A stretch of 47,205 nt of DNA from Rugosimonospora africana (GCF_016862975.1 NZ_BONZ01000020.1:1-47205); one strand, 5' to 3'; positions 1 through 8,884 are shown, numbered from the stretch's first letter. Numbers and translations: made by a program. The notes: generated by a model not told the origin, from the letters alone.

Positions 1-1
1 G

Positions 2-39
2 GCGTTGACAGTCGGACGCGGCGTTGACAGTCGGACGCG
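2..39. repeat. 19-bp tandem repeat after prcA
   Basis: Two perfect copies of GCGTTGACAGTCGGACGCG lie at 2-20 and 21-39. A decayed third copy (GGTTATCAGTCGG) runs into the prcA stop region. On the prcA strand the gene ends with two adjacent in-frame stops, TGA (45-47) then TAA (42-44), so the repeats are untranslated. Their role is unknown. Confidence 0.85.
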
Positions 40-44
40 GGTTA

Positions 45-296
45 TCAGTCGGTCTCGGCGGACTGCGTCGAGTCGGGGCCGGTGTCCTCATCGCCAGCCG
101 TGCCCGCATCGGCCGGTGGTGCGTCCGTTGCGGCACCGGACCCGGTCGCCTCCGGTGCGGTCGCCCCGGCGTCCTTGGCAGCAGCGTCCTTGGCGGCACC
201 GTCCTTGGCGGCACCGTCCTTGCCTTCGCCAGCCGCGCCCTCACCACTCGCGCCCTCACCAGCCGCACCCTCGGCGGCCGGCTGCTCCGGCGCGGC
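45..296 (-). repeat. Pentapeptide-repeat tail of PrcA
   Basis: Residues from about 231 to 313 of PrcA are low-complexity. EGAAG-type units at residues 239-254 are followed by [10 protein letters not shown] units at 259-272. At DNA level these are 15-bp imperfect tandem repeats, for example CCTTGGCGGCACCGT near 190-220. The tail would lie on the outer face of the alpha ring. Confidence 0.8.
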
Positions 297-986
297 CAGG
301 AGATCGGTCAGCGCCCGGTCGGTGAGCCGGCGGAACGCACGCCCGCGCCGGTGCCGATCCAGGATCGCGACTTCCAGCTGGGTGGCGGTCAGCGTGCGCG
401 GGGCGTTGCCCTCGCCGCCCACGCTGCCCAGCGCCTCGACGGCCAGCCGCAGCGCGACGTCGAGCGCCATGTCCGGGCTGTGCCGCTGGCGCAGGCCGCC
501 GGAGATGGACTCGGCCTGGCCACCCATGGCCACCACGCCGGGCTCGTCCTGCACCGAGCCGTCGTACGTGAGCCGGTACAACTCGTCCTGCTCCGGGGTC
601 GCGCCCACCTGGGCGACACACAGCTCCACCTCGAACGGCTTGGACTGCTCGGTGAAGATGGCGCCCAGCATCTGCGCGTAGAAGTTCGCCAGTGCCCGGC
701 CGTTGACGTCTCGCCGGTCGTAGGAGTAGCCGCGCAGGTCCGCCAGGCGTACCCCGGCGGCGCGCAGGTTTTCGAACTCCGGGTACCGGCCGACCGCCGC
801 GAAGCCGATCCGGTCGTAGATCTCGCTCACCTTGTGCAGCGCGGTCGACGGGTTCTCCGCCACGAACAGCACGCCGCCGGAGTACGTGAGCACCACGACG
901 CTGCGGCCGCGCGCGATGCCCTTGCGCGCGTACTCGGAGCGGTCTCGCATGATCTGCTCAGGCGAGGCGTAGAACTGCATGGCCAC
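45..986 (-). CDS. prcA: 20S proteasome alpha subunit PrcA
   Basis: Alpha subunit of the actinobacterial 20S proteasome. It forms the outer, gated rings that dock the Arc/Mpa ATPase. The N-terminus ([20 protein letters not shown], after GTG-GCC) and the [16 protein letters not shown] block are typical of PrcA. I take the GTG at 986 as the start because an AGGAG lies 10 nt upstream; the ATG at 980 is the alternative, with poorer spacing. The folded domain ends near residue 230. About 80 further residues are low-complexity, with Gly/Ala/Glu then Ala/Lys/Asp pentapeptide repeats (EGAAG, AAKDG). This makes the 313-aa protein clearly longer than the roughly 250 aa usual for the family. prcB lies 62 nt upstream on the same strand. 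Confidence 0.97.
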   Translation of the reverse strand: MAMQFYASPEQIMRDRSEYARKGIARGRSVVVLTYSGGVLFVAENPSTALHKVSEIYDRIGFAAVGRYPEFENLRAAGVRLADLRGYSYDRRDVNGRALANFYAQMLGAIFTEQSKPFEVELCVAQVGATPEQDELYRLTYDGSVQDEPGVVAMGGQAESISGGLRQRHSPDMALDVALRLAVEALGSVGGEGNAPRTLTATQLEVAILDRHRRGRAFRRLTDRALTDLLAAPEQPAAEGAAGEGASGEGAAGEGKDGAAKDGAAKDAAAKDAGATAPEATGSGAATDAPPADAGTAGDEDTGPDSTQSAETD

Positions 987-1048
987 GGCGGGCGGTCTCC
1001 TCGGTCTCGACGATCGGTGGGGACGGGGCGGTATCGGTCAGCGCGGCG

Positions 1049-1888
1049 TCAGCCGCCGGGGTTCTCCATGCGACGGGCCACCACGGCCTCCGACACCTCC
1101 GCGGACTGCTCGTCGGAGATGCGTCGGGTGCCGTCGGCTCCGGCGGTCATCACGACCGGGAAGATGCGGCGGGTCAGATCGGGGCCACCGGTCGCGGTGT
1201 CGTCGTCGGCCGCGTCGTACAGCGCCTCGACCGCGAGGGTGATCGCCTCCTCGACCGGCAGGCCGGGGCGGTACCGCTTCTTCAGCGCGGCCTTCGCGAA
1301 CAGCGAACCGGAGCCGATCCCGTCGAAGCCACGCTCCTCGTAGACCCCGCCAGCCACGTCGAAGCTGAAGATCCGGCCGGCCCGGCCGGGCTCGGCGGCG
1401 TCGAGGTCATACCCGGCGAACAGCGGGATCACCGCGAGCCCCTGCAGCGCCGCGCCGAGGTTGTTACGGATCATCGTGGCCAGGCGGTTGGCCTTGCCGT
1501 CGATCGAGAGCATCGCGCCCTCGATCTTCTCGTAGTGCTCCAGCTCGACCTGGAACAGGCGCATCAGCTCTATCCCGACGCCGGCCGTGCCGGCGATGCC
1601 GACCAGCGAGAACTCGTCGGCGGCGTGCACCTTCTCGATGTCCCGGTTGGCGATCAGGTTGCCCATCGTGGCCCGCCGGTCGCCGGCCATCACGACACCG
1701 TCCGCGCAGCTGATCGCGATGATCGTGGTGGCGTGCGGGGCGATGTCGGCGTTGATCCCCGTTGGCAGCGGCCTCCGGCCGGGCAGCAACTCCGGCGCGG
1801 CGGCACCCAGAAACTCGCTGAACGACGACAGGCCAGGCACGGTGAACGCCGCCGGTAGCCGCCAGGATGGATCAAGACCCGCTGCCAC
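1049..1888 (-). CDS. prcB: 20S proteasome beta subunit PrcB
   Basis: Catalytic beta subunit, an N-terminal-nucleophile threonine protease of the 20S core. The precursor is 279 aa. A propeptide of about 53 residues (with the typical [19 protein letters not shown] block) ends in PHA, and the mature enzyme should start at Thr54 ([21 protein letters not shown]). Lys and Asp residues of the active site lie in [13 protein letters not shown] and the following strand. The family usually has Gly before the catalytic Thr; here it is Ala. The GTG start at 1888 is supported by AAGGGAA about 6 nt upstream. It follows pup by 162 nt on the same strand and precedes prcA. Confidence 0.97.
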   Translation of the reverse strand: MAAGLDPSWRLPAAFTVPGLSSFSEFLGAAAPELLPGRRPLPTGINADIAPHATTIIAISCADGVVMAGDRRATMGNLIANRDIEKVHAADEFSLVGIAGTAGVGIELMRLFQVELEHYEKIEGAMLSIDGKANRLATMIRNNLGAALQGLAVIPLFAGYDLDAAEPGRAGRIFSFDVAGGVYEERGFDGIGSGSLFAKAALKKRYRPGLPVEEAITLAVEALYDAADDDTATGGPDLTRRIFPVVMTAGADGTRRISDEQSAEVSEAVVARRMENPGG

Positions 1889-1915
1889 GTGTGTTCCCTT
1901 CAGGTACGCGATCAG

Positions 1916-1960
1916 GTTGCCACCGCAATCGTTGGCACCGCACTCGTTGCCGCTGCACTC
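1916..1960 (-). repeat. Three 15-bp imperfect repeats in the prcB leader
   Basis: On the plus strand GTTGCCACCGCAATC (1916-1930), GTTGGCACCGCACTC (1931-1945) and GTTGCCGCTGCACTC (1946-1960) follow each other without a gap. They lie in the 162-nt pup-prcB spacer, just upstream of the prcB ribosome binding site. The reading frame through them is open toward prcB but contains no ATG, GTG or TTG, so translation is not supported. Confidence 0.7.
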
Positions 1961-2050
1961 ACCAGCGCCTGCGGCGGCGAGGTTGACCCGTGCCGCCGCG
2001 GGCGCTTGCCGAGATGGGACGCGTTGAGACTACCGTCCCGATGATCGGGT

Positions 2051-2269
2051 TTACTGGCCGCCCTTCTGGACGTACCCCCGGACGAACTCCTCGGCGTTTT
2101 CCTCCAGTACCGAGTCGATCTCGTCGAGCAGGTCGTCGACGTCCTCGGTCAGCTTCTCCTGCCTCTCGGCCACCTCCGGGTCGACCGCCGGCGCTCCGGC
2201 GTCGTCGATCTCTTCGTCGCGCCGGCTGCGACCCGACTGCGACTGTCCGCCCGTGTCCCGGGTTGCCAT
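2051..2269 (-). CDS. pup: Prokaryotic ubiquitin-like protein Pup
   Basis: Small, largely disordered tag that PafA ligates to substrate lysines to mark them for the Arc-proteasome. The 72-aa protein shows the family hallmarks. The C-terminus is GYVQKGGQ, ending in Gln, so Dop must deamidate it to Glu before ligation. The helical segment at residues 34-66 (EVAERQEKLTEDVDDLLDEI) is the part that binds the Arc coiled coil. There are only two lysines (39 and 69). An excellent AGGAGG lies 5 nt before the ATG. Upstream is dop, downstream prcB. A possible -10 box (TAAGTT, 2319-2324 complement) sits in the dop-pup spacer, so pup may have its own promoter. Confidence 0.98.
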   Translation of the reverse strand: MATRDTGGQSQSGRSRRDEEIDDAGAPAVDPEVAERQEKLTEDVDDLLDEIDSVLEENAEEFVRGYVQKGGQ

Positions 2270-2506
2270 CGTTGCCTCCTGCTAGCTGCGCGGCCCCGCT
2301 TGCGTGCCCTGTGCGACCAACTTACCCCGACCGTCGACCCCGGTCCCACCGACGCGGCGGCCGGCCGGGCGCCACGCGGGGCCCCGGAGCAGCCTGGGCC
2401 GGGTCGGCGGTTTCGCCCATGGCGTAACGATCGTCGCCCGCGACGCCGTGTCCGGGCGGGCGTCCGGGAGGGGGCGGTGCGGCCCGGTCCCGGCGGGGGG
2501 GGCCGG
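2270..2506 (-). other. dop-pup intergenic spacer
   Basis: 237 nt, very GC-rich. It holds the pup ribosome binding site and one weak -10 candidate (TAAGTT on the minus strand, 2319-2324) without a convincing -35. Short GC-rich inverted repeats (GGCCGGCC, GGGGCCCC) occur near 2355-2390. A 32-codon open frame (2322-2420, minus) has no ribosome binding site and I do not call it. Confidence 0.5.
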
Positions 2507-4015
2507 TCAGGCGCCGGTCAGCGCCTCCAGCAGGTCCTTGGCGCTCGGACAGCGGTCGAACAGGGCCCCGACGTGGGCCTTCGTGCCCCGCAGCGGCTCC
2601 ATCATCGGTACCCGTACCAGCGACTCGCGCCCGACATCGAAGATCACCGAGTCCCAGCTCGCCGCGACCACCTCGGACGCATACTGCGCCAGGCACCGCC
2701 CTCGGAAGTATGCCCGGGTGTCCTCCGGCGGCTCGGTCATCGCCTCCCGGACCTGCTCCGGGGTGAACAGCGTCTTCATCGCCCCGCGGGCCACCAGCCG
2801 GTGGTACAGGCCCTTCTCCGGGCGGACGTCGGAATACTGCAGGTCGACCAGCTGCAGCTTGGGCGAGCCCCAGCCCAGGTCCTCCCGGTCGCGGTATCCC
2901 TCCAGCAGGCGGAGCTTGGCCACCCAGTCCAGCTCGTCGGCGCAGGACATCGGGTCCTTGCCGAGCCGGTCCAGCACGGACTCCCAGCGGCGCAGCACGT
3001 CGAGGGTCTGCTCGTCGCCGCCCCGGTTGTCGACGAACGCCGTGGCCCGCTCCAGGAAGGCCCACTGCAGGTCCAGCGCGGTGAGCCGGCGGCCGTCCCG
3101 CATCTTGATCCGGTAGGTGAGCGTCGGGTCGTGGCTGACCTGCTTCAACTCACCGACCGGATCGGTGATGCCCAGGTCGGCGGTGAGCGCCTTCTCCTCG
3201 ATCATCTCCAGGATCAGCGCGGTCGTGCCGACCTTGAGGTACGTGGAGGTCTCGGACAGGTTCGCGTCCCCGATGATCACGTGCAGCCGCCGGTACTTGT
3301 CGGCGTCGGCGTGCGGTTCGTCCCGGGTGTTGATGATCGGCCGCTTCAGCGTGGTCTCCAGGCCGACCTCGACCTCGAAGAAGTCGGCGCGCTGGGAGAT
3401 CTGGAAGCCGGGCGTCGAGCCGTCCTGCCCGATGCCGACCCGGCCCGCGCCGCAGACGATCTGCCGGGTCACGAAGAACGGGGTCAGGAACTGCACGATG
3501 TCGGCGAACGGCGTCTGCCGGCGCATCAGGTAGTTCTCGTGGGCGCCGTAGCTCGCGCCCTTGTTGTCGGTGTTGTTCTTGTAGAGGTGGATGGGCGCGC
3601 TTCCCGGGATCGTCGCGGCCCGGCGGGCGGCCTCGGCCATCACCCGCTCCCCCGCCTTGTCCCACAGCACGACGTCGCGCGGGTTGGTCACCTCGGGCGT
3701 CGAATACTCCGGGTGGGCGTGGTCGACGTAGAGCCGGGCGCCGTTGGTGAGGATGACGTTGGCCAGCCCGAGATCCTCGTCGGCCAGCGCCTCGGAGGGG
3801 TCGTACAGCGCGCCGGAGTAGGTGAAGCCGCGCGCGTCCCGCAGCGGCGACTCCTCCTCGTAGTCCCACCGGGCCCGTCCGTTGCGGGAGAGCTCCGGCC
3901 GCGCGCCGTAGGCATTCACAATCTGAGACGAGGTCACCATCGGGTTGGCACCCGGCTGGCCCGGCACGGAGATGCCGTACTCGATCTCGGTCCCCATCAC
4001 CCGGTGTACACCCAT
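2507..4015 (-). CDS. dop: Pup deamidase/depupylase Dop
   Basis: Converts Pup C-terminal Gln to Glu and removes Pup from substrates; carboxylate-amine ligase-like fold. The GTEIEYGIS start (residues 8-16) with metal-binding glutamates and the [14 protein letters not shown] block carrying the nucleophilic Asp98 separate Dop from its paralogue PafA. Also visible are [35 protein letters not shown] and [22 protein letters not shown]. Length is normal at 502 aa. There is no ribosome binding site before the ATG; instead a TAGGCT box ends exactly 6 nt upstream, which fits a leaderless transcript. Dop is therefore probably transcribed separately from the sugar cassette upstream. Confidence 0.97.
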   Translation of the reverse strand: MGVHRVMGTEIEYGISVPGQPGANPMVTSSQIVNAYGARPELSRNGRARWDYEEESPLRDARGFTYSGALYDPSEALADEDLGLANVILTNGARLYVDHAHPEYSTPEVTNPRDVVLWDKAGERVMAEAARRAATIPGSAPIHLYKNNTDNKGASYGAHENYLMRRQTPFADIVQFLTPFFVTRQIVCGAGRVGIGQDGSTPGFQISQRADFFEVEVGLETTLKRPIINTRDEPHADADKYRRLHVIIGDANLSETSTYLKVGTTALILEMIEEKALTADLGITDPVGELKQVSHDPTLTYRIKMRDGRRLTALDLQWAFLERATAFVDNRGGDEQTLDVLRRWESVLDRLGKDPMSCADELDWVAKLRLLEGYRDREDLGWGSPKLQLVDLQYSDVRPEKGLYHRLVARGAMKTLFTPEQVREAMTEPPEDTRAYFRGRCLAQYASEVVAASWDSVIFDVGRESLVRVPMMEPLRGTKAHVGALFDRCPSAKDLLEALTGA

Positions 4016-4021
4016 ACCCAG

Positions 4022-4027
4022 AGCCTA
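4022..4027 (-). promoter_or_regulatory. -10 box of a leaderless dop promoter
   Basis: TAGGCT on the minus strand, then 6 nt (CTGGGT), then the dop ATG. A TGAC-containing -35 candidate lies about 20 nt further upstream. Absence of a Shine-Dalgarno supports transcription starting at the A of the start codon. Confidence 0.55.
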
Positions 4028-4169
4028 GTCGAGCGCCTCCGGTTGGCGGTCATCCTCGTCGTACCGCGTTGTGCCATCGACGCCGAATTGCGGCCATCTG
4101 GACGGGAAAGGACGCAGCCGCGGCGACGCCGACGGACCGGCCGCCGGCTGGCGCCCGCCCTACGGCGGC

Positions 4170-4219
4170 GACTGGTCTGGCTCGGCGCATCTGACGCCGC
4201 GCCGCGACCCAGACCAGTC
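4170..4219 (-). repeat. Dispersed palindromic element, copy 1 (most symmetric)
   Basis: A 50-bp element with perfect 11-bp terminal inverted repeats: GACTGGTCTGG at 4170-4180 and CCAGACCAGTC at 4209-4219. The core is GC-rich and partly self-complementary. On the minus strand it begins about 10 nt after the DUF2142 stop codon, so here it can act as a transcript-end hairpin between the sugar cassette and dop. Near-identical sequence recurs at 29601-29649. Confidence 0.85.
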
Positions 4220-4228
4220 AAAAGGGTT

Positions 4229-5878
4229 TCAGGCGCCGGCCATGGCGGCTTCCGCCGGGCGGTCCGGATCGGCTTCCCGTGTGTGCTCGACCTGCCCCGC
4301 GGCGGAAAGCGAGGACAGTTCGGTGGCCGGCCGGCCCACGGTTCGCCAGAGCAGCGCTCCGACGACCACCAGGCCGGCCACCTCGACGAGCAAGGGAGTC
4401 AGCGAGCCGACCACCGGATGCCACGGGCCAGCCAACGGGTTGAGCTCGTGTGCCTTGGGATAGCTCTTCGTGATGCCATGCTGCCAGCGGACCATCGTGT
4501 AGCCGAGGGCGACGATCTGCAGCGGCAGCAGCGTACCGGCGACCAGCCGGGCGATGGTGCGGGCACGTCCCGCGCCGACGCCGCGCTCCTCCATGATGAA
4601 GGCGGCCATCAGGACCAGCCCGACCAGGACCGGCAGTAGGTACCGCCCCTGCGTCACGAAACCCTGTTCGTTGACGTACTTGATCTGCATCAGGGTCGGC
4701 ACCACGGCGCCACCGAGGAACACCACGAACAGCCGCCACCGGTCCAGCCGGTTACTCAGGACGACACCGGCCAGGATCAGGGCACCCACGGCCAGTTCCC
4801 AGATGATGTAGAGGAACGCGGGCAGCCGCAGGTCCAGCCAGGACATCACGCCGACCAACTCGTCCGTGTACTCCCGCCACTGCTGCAGCACGGCCCAGGT
4901 CGCCTGCCCGTGCGAGAGCCAGACCGTGTGCCGGAAGTCCCCGAGGTCGGTGGCCTTCTGTACGACGGTCCACCCGACACCCGCCACGCCGACCACGAGA
5001 AGACCGGCCAGGCACCAACGCACCGCTCCGATCCCCCACAGCCGGCGGATTCTCGAGGGGCGCAACGGCAGCAGCAGCGCCAGGGCCGAGAACGCCAGCC
5101 ACAGCGGGCCGGCGGCCCGCAGCGTGGCGAGGATCGCGGCGGCGATCGCGACCTGCCACAGCAGTCTGCGGTCGAACCGTTCACCGTCGGGCCGCATGAA
5201 CAGCGGGACTCCACTGGCGAACAAGGCGATGCCGGCCGCGATCTCCAGACCGCTGGGGTTGACCGCGCTGGACATCTGCAGCGTCATCGGCGTGGCGACG
5301 GCCACCAACCCGACGGCCAGGAGCCGGAACCGTGACCAGCGCATGGCGCTGACGAAGGCACCGGCGAACAGGGCGGCGCTGGCGGCGGCGCAGATCAGCC
5401 GAGCCAGCAGCACCCCCGGCCAGCCCGGCCACAACCGGAGCGGCCAGCCGACCAACGCGTAGAAGACGGGGTTGTATCTCCCGGCACCGGTCGGCACGGT
5501 CACCGGAGTCCGGTCGGCGCTCGGCGACGTGGCGCACGCCGCCGACTTGGTCTGGTCGTAGGCCCAGCAGTTCGTCCTGACCAGGCCCTTGGGCACCGTC
5601 TGGAAGGCGCCGGAGCCGTGGGACGCGGCGACCGGCGCCGGCGCCACCTGGCCCGAGTCGACGCCCGCGGCCCGGATGATGTGCGCCTGCTCGTCCGGCG
5701 TCCCGTCATACGGCGCGGCGAGCGACCAGGCAGCGATCATGAAGAAGAAACCCACGAAAGCCAGCAGGCCATACCGGCGCACCCGGCGCCTGACCAGGGC
5801 CTGATTGTTCTGGTCGCCTACCATGGCGCGCCACCAATCGGTTCGAGTCGACTTCAACGGCCCGTGACGGCGGGCCAC
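4229..5878 (-). CDS. DUF2142 family polytopic membrane protein
   Basis: Large integral membrane protein of 549 aa with about ten hydrophobic segments. The first segment is followed by an extracytoplasmic loop with PYDGTPDEQAHIIRA. That motif, and SSAVNPSGLEIAAGIALF further on, are typical of DUF2142 proteins, which often sit in cell-surface polysaccharide loci and resemble GT-C glycosyltransferases. The function of this one is not known. The GTG at 5878 lies 18 nt after the glycosyltransferase stop. An in-frame ATG at 5824 (MVGDQNNQ) is an alternative start; neither has a strong ribosome binding site. It is the last gene of the sugar cassette and is followed by palindromic element copy 1. Confidence 0.85.
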   Translation of the reverse strand: MARRHGPLKSTRTDWWRAMVGDQNNQALVRRRVRRYGLLAFVGFFFMIAAWSLAAPYDGTPDEQAHIIRAAGVDSGQVAPAPVAASHGSGAFQTVPKGLVRTNCWAYDQTKSAACATSPSADRTPVTVPTGAGRYNPVFYALVGWPLRLWPGWPGVLLARLICAAASAALFAGAFVSAMRWSRFRLLAVGLVAVATPMTLQMSSAVNPSGLEIAAGIALFASGVPLFMRPDGERFDRRLLWQVAIAAAILATLRAAGPLWLAFSALALLLPLRPSRIRRLWGIGAVRWCLAGLLVVGVAGVGWTVVQKATDLGDFRHTVWLSHGQATWAVLQQWREYTDELVGVMSWLDLRLPAFLYIIWELAVGALILAGVVLSNRLDRWRLFVVFLGGAVVPTLMQIKYVNEQGFVTQGRYLLPVLVGLVLMAAFIMEERGVGAGRARTIARLVAGTLLPLQIVALGYTMVRWQHGITKSYPKAHELNPLAGPWHPVVGSLTPLLVEVAGLVVVGALLWRTVGRPATELSSLSAAGQVEHTREADPDRPAEAAMAGA

Positions 5879-5896
5879 CTGAAAGGTGCGAGGCGC

Positions 5897-6829
5897 TCAG
5901 TCGGGCGTTGCCTGTATATCAAGAGTCCAGGCCGAGATCAACATATGGATACCGGTCAATAGTGGGCCCACGCTGAGCAGCACACTTCCGGTCGACGCGG
6001 CGGGCGGACCGAGCGTCTCGACGAGCACCCAGACACCCACCGCCAGCCCCCAGGCGCACAACGCCAGGCCGCTGAAGAACAGCAGGGCGATCGGGGAGAA
6101 CGAGGCCAGGACGTGCTTGAGCATCAGCCGCCGCCAGAAGCCCCGCAGCAGCAGGCTGGCGATCGTCGGCGCCACCTTGCTGATCTTCATTGTCGAGACC
6201 TCGTCGCCGTAACGCGCCGGGATCGGGACGTCGCGAGCGCGCGCGTTCGCGATGTTCAGCCAGATCAGCAGGTCGTTCTCGAACTCATAGCCGCGCGCGA
6301 TGAGGTTGAGGTCGAGCCGGCTCAACGCCGAGCGGTGCACCGCCGTATAGCCGTTCTGCGGGTCGAACAGATTCCAGTAGCCGCTGGCGACCTTGGTGGC
6401 GAACGACAGCCCGACACTGCCCAGCATGCGAACCGTCGGCATGGCGGCGTACGAACTGCGGGAGAAGAACCGGTTCGCCTTGGTGAATTCGTAGCCCTGG
6501 GTGCAGATCGGGCTCAGCAGGGCGGGCAGGTACTGCGGGTCCATCTGGGCGTCGCCCGCCATCACCACGTTGACATCCGAACCGAGTTCGAGCGCTTTCG
6601 TGTGCCCGTCCAGAATGGCACCGCCGACGCCGGTGTTCTTGGTGTGCTCGATCAGCACGACCCGAGAGTCGCCGACCTCCAGCGCGCGCTGCGAGGTCTC
6701 ATCCGTCGAGCAGTCGTTGACGACCACAATGATGTCGACGAAGTCCGGCATCGTGGTGATGGTCGTGCCGATGAGTTTCGCCTCGTTGTACGCCGGTACC
6801 ACCGCCGCGATGGTGCAGCCCTCGAACAC
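5897..6829 (-). CDS. Family 2 glycosyltransferase with C-terminal membrane anchor
   Basis: GT-A fold transferase of the dolichol-phosphate-mannose-synthase/GtrB type. IAAVVPAYNEAKLIG near the N-terminus, VVNDCSTDET and MAGDAQMDP (nucleotide/metal binding) mark the catalytic domain. A pair of hydrophobic segments at the C-terminus should anchor it in the membrane. It probably transfers a sugar to a polyprenyl phosphate carrier. The reading frame extends upstream, but I place the start at the GTG at 6829, two nucleotides after the dehydrogenase stop. The upstream frame overlaps that gene and lacks the family pattern. A nearby gtrA (plus strand) would be a plausible flippase partner. The glycosyl donor is unknown. 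Confidence 0.85.
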   Translation of the reverse strand: MFEGCTIAAVVPAYNEAKLIGTTITTMPDFVDIIVVVNDCSTDETSQRALEVGDSRVVLIEHTKNTGVGGAILDGHTKALELGSDVNVVMAGDAQMDPQYLPALLSPICTQGYEFTKANRFFSRSSYAAMPTVRMLGSVGLSFATKVASGYWNLFDPQNGYTAVHRSALSRLDLNLIARGYEFENDLLIWLNIANARARDVPIPARYGDEVSTMKISKVAPTIASLLLRGFWRRLMLKHVLASFSPIALLFFSGLALCAWGLAVGVWVLVETLGPPAASTGSVLLSVGPLLTGIHMLISAWTLDIQATPD

Positions 6830-6831
6830 GG

Positions 6832-7779
6832 CTACCCCACCACCGCGGAGTCCCGGATGTCCAAGCAGATCCGCAGCGCCGCCAGGCCGTCCGCACCACT
6901 GACGAGCGGATCGGTGCGCTGCGTCACGCACTCGGCGAAGTGGCTCAGTTCGTGCATGAGTGGCTCCCCGTGCTGCGACAGGAACGGGATCTCGACCCGA
7001 CCGCTCTGGCGGTACCGTACGCCGCCGTCGTCGAGGTACTCCGAGTGCTCGATGCGGTGCACCTCGACGTGCTGGCGCAGCAGGTCGGCGACGACGCTGT
7101 TCTCACGCTGAGTGAGCGTGATGCGACGGATCTTGTTCTGGCTCACCCGACTCGCCGTGATATTCGCGATCACGCCGTTCTCGAACCGGAGCAGGGCGCA
7201 GGCCAGGTCCTGGTCGCCGGAGCGCACCACCCGGGCCATGGCCTCCTGCTGGACGACGTTCTGCCCCACGATCGCCATCGCGAGATCGACATCGTGGATC
7301 ATGAGGTCGAGCACCACGTCGGCCAGGTTGCGGCTGGAGAACGGGCCGACCCGGGTGATCTCCAGGGACAGCGGCTCGTCGACCAGCTGTCGCAGCTCGA
7401 CGACGGCCGGGTTGAACCGCTCGACGTGGCCGACCATCAGGATCCTGTCGTTCGCCGCCGCCGCCTCGACCAGCCGCTCGGCGTCCGCCACCGTGGTGGC
7501 GATCGGCTTCTCCACCAGCAGGTCCCGGCCGCTCTTCAGGATCCGCTCGCCGAGCTCGCCGTGCATGTCGCTCGGCGCGGCCAGCACGACCGCCTCGGCG
7601 TCCCGGATCGCCTCGTCGAAGTCGGTGGTGGCGACCGCCTGGAGCGGACCGGCGACCGCCTCGGCGCGGGCCAGGTCGGGGTCGCAGATCGCGGTGACCG
7701 TGTACTGCGGCATCGACCGCGCGACCCGCCCGTGATTGGCGCCCATGATCCCGGCGCCGAAGATCGCTAGATTAACCAT
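6832..7779 (-). CDS. Gfo/Idh/MocA-type sugar nucleotide dehydrogenase (WbpB/WlbA-like)
   Basis: NAD-dependent oxidoreductase of 315 aa. The Rossmann motif FGAGIMGANH is at residues 7-16, followed by LLVEKPIATT (the EKP motif), GHVERFNP and LMIHDVDLA, which contains the catalytic His. The last two are shared with WlbA/WbpB, which oxidise C3 of UDP-GlcNAc uronic acid. Its start overlaps the aminotransferase stop by 8 nt, so the two are co-translated. With the aminotransferase and acetyltransferase it forms a 3-oxidation, 3-amination, 3-N-acetylation set. The exact substrate cannot be read here, because no UDP-GlcNAc 6-dehydrogenase gene lies in the window. Confidence 0.85.
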   Translation of the reverse strand: MVNLAIFGAGIMGANHGRVARSMPQYTVTAICDPDLARAEAVAGPLQAVATTDFDEAIRDAEAVVLAAPSDMHGELGERILKSGRDLLVEKPIATTVADAERLVEAAAANDRILMVGHVERFNPAVVELRQLVDEPLSLEITRVGPFSSRNLADVVLDLMIHDVDLAMAIVGQNVVQQEAMARVVRSGDQDLACALLRFENGVIANITASRVSQNKIRRITLTQRENSVVADLLRQHVEVHRIEHSEYLDDGGVRYRQSGRVEIPFLSQHGEPLMHELSHFAECVTQRTDPLVSGADGLAALRICLDIRDSAVVG

Positions 7780-8884
7780 TGAACGCCTCCCGGACGGTGC
7801 CGACGATGCGGTCGAGCTGGCTCGGCGTGAGGTTCTGGTGGACCGGCAGGGACAACACCTCAGTGGTGATCTGCGCGGCTACCGGCGTGGGGTCCACCGT
7901 GATCTGGGGGTGCCCGCGGTAGCAGTCATAGTCGTGCATGAGCCGGGGATAATACAGTCCGTAGCCGATCCGCGCCTGCTCCAGCTTCTTGGCCAGATCC
8001 TCCCGGTCGATCGGCGCCTCCGGGGTGACCCGGATCGTGTACTGGTGCCACACGTGCCCGCGACCGGCGGGTACTCCCGGCGTGATCAGGCCCGGCAGCC
8101 CGGCCAGCCCCTCGTTGAGGGCAGCGGCGTTGGCGGCCCTGGCGGCGCCGTTGTCCGCCAGCCGGGCGACCTGCGGTACCGCGATTGCCGCCTGCAGGTC
8201 GGTCAGGCGCCAGTTGTGTCCGGCCGCCTCGTACTGGTACCGCACCCGCATGCCCTGGTTGCGCAGGAGCCGCAGCCGGTCGGCGAGCAGGTCGTCGGAC
8301 GTGGTGATCAGGCCACCTTCGCCGCACTGCAGGTTCTTCGTCGCGTAGAGGGAGAAGCAGCCGACGCCGAAGGAGCCGACGACTCGGTCCGCGATCGTGG
8401 CGCCGTGCGCCTGGGCGGCATCCTCCACCAGGTGCAGGTCGTGGGCTCGGGCGATCTCGGACAGCGCGTCCATGTCCGCCGGCAGGCCGTACAGGTGCAC
8501 CGGGAGCAGCGCCCGGGTGCGCTCGTTGACCAGGGAACGGACCGAGTCCGGGTCCATGGTGAAGTCGTCCCGGATGTCGGCGAACCGGACCTTCGCCCCG
8601 CTCTCCAGGATGGCGTTGAGGGTGGCGACGAAGCTGAACGGGGTGGTGATCACCTCGTCGTCCGGGCCGAGGCCCAGCGCTTCGAGGGCGGCGACCAGAG
8701 CAACGGTGCCGTTACTGACCGCGACGGCGTGCGGGACGCCGGTCAGCTCGGCGAACTGCCGCTCGAGTTCGGCCACAACCGGTCCCTGGGCGAGCATGCC
8801 CGAGTCGAGAACCCGCTGCACCGCCGCCTTCTCTTCGGCACCGATAACCACAGAGGTGATGGGAATCGGCTGCGGGGTGTTCAT
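7772..8884 (-). CDS. DegT/DnrJ/EryC1 PLP-dependent sugar aminotransferase (WbpE-like)
   Basis: Aminotransferase that would convert a 3-keto sugar nucleotide to a 3-amino sugar. The 370-aa protein has the family layout: SNGTVALVAAL near residue 58, PVHLYGLPADMDAL, HLVEDAAQAHGA (Asp155 binds the PLP nitrogen), and the PLP lysine Lys183 in SLYATKNLQCGEGG. The Q-C-G-E-G-G segment is typical of the sugar aminotransferase group. The gene sits between the acetyltransferase (37 nt upstream) and the dehydrogenase (8-nt overlap). I see no clear ribosome binding site before its ATG, so it probably relies on read-through from the preceding gene. Confidence 0.9.
   Translation of the reverse strand: MNTPQPIPITSVVIGAEEKAAVQRVLDSGMLAQGPVVAELERQFAELTGVPHAVAVSNGTVALVAALEALGLGPDDEVITTPFSFVATLNAILESGAKVRFADIRDDFTMDPDSVRSLVNERTRALLPVHLYGLPADMDALSEIARAHDLHLVEDAAQAHGATIADRVVGSFGVGCFSLYATKNLQCGEGGLITTSDDLLADRLRLLRNQGMRVRYQYEAAGHNWRLTDLQAAIAVPQVARLADNGAARAANAAALNEGLAGLPGLITPGVPAGRGHVWHQYTIRVTPEAPIDREDLAKKLEQARIGYGLYYPRLMHDYDCYRGHPQITVDPTPVAAQITTEVLSLPVHQNLTPSQLDRIVGTVREAFNG

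Noticed and set aside
1889-2028. Cys-periodic open frame fused to the start of PrcB
   Set aside because: In frame and open, with [10 protein letters not shown] units, but without ATG, GTG or TTG; the GTG at 1888 has a good ribosome binding site.
2322-2420. 32-codon frame between dop and pup
   Set aside because: No ribosome binding site and no recognisable sequence; Arg/Pro-rich like random high-GC DNA.
2507-4015. Could be PafA rather than Dop
   Set aside because: The GTEIEYG start and the Dop-type loop region fit Dop; PafA starts differently and is expected downstream of prcA, beyond the left edge.
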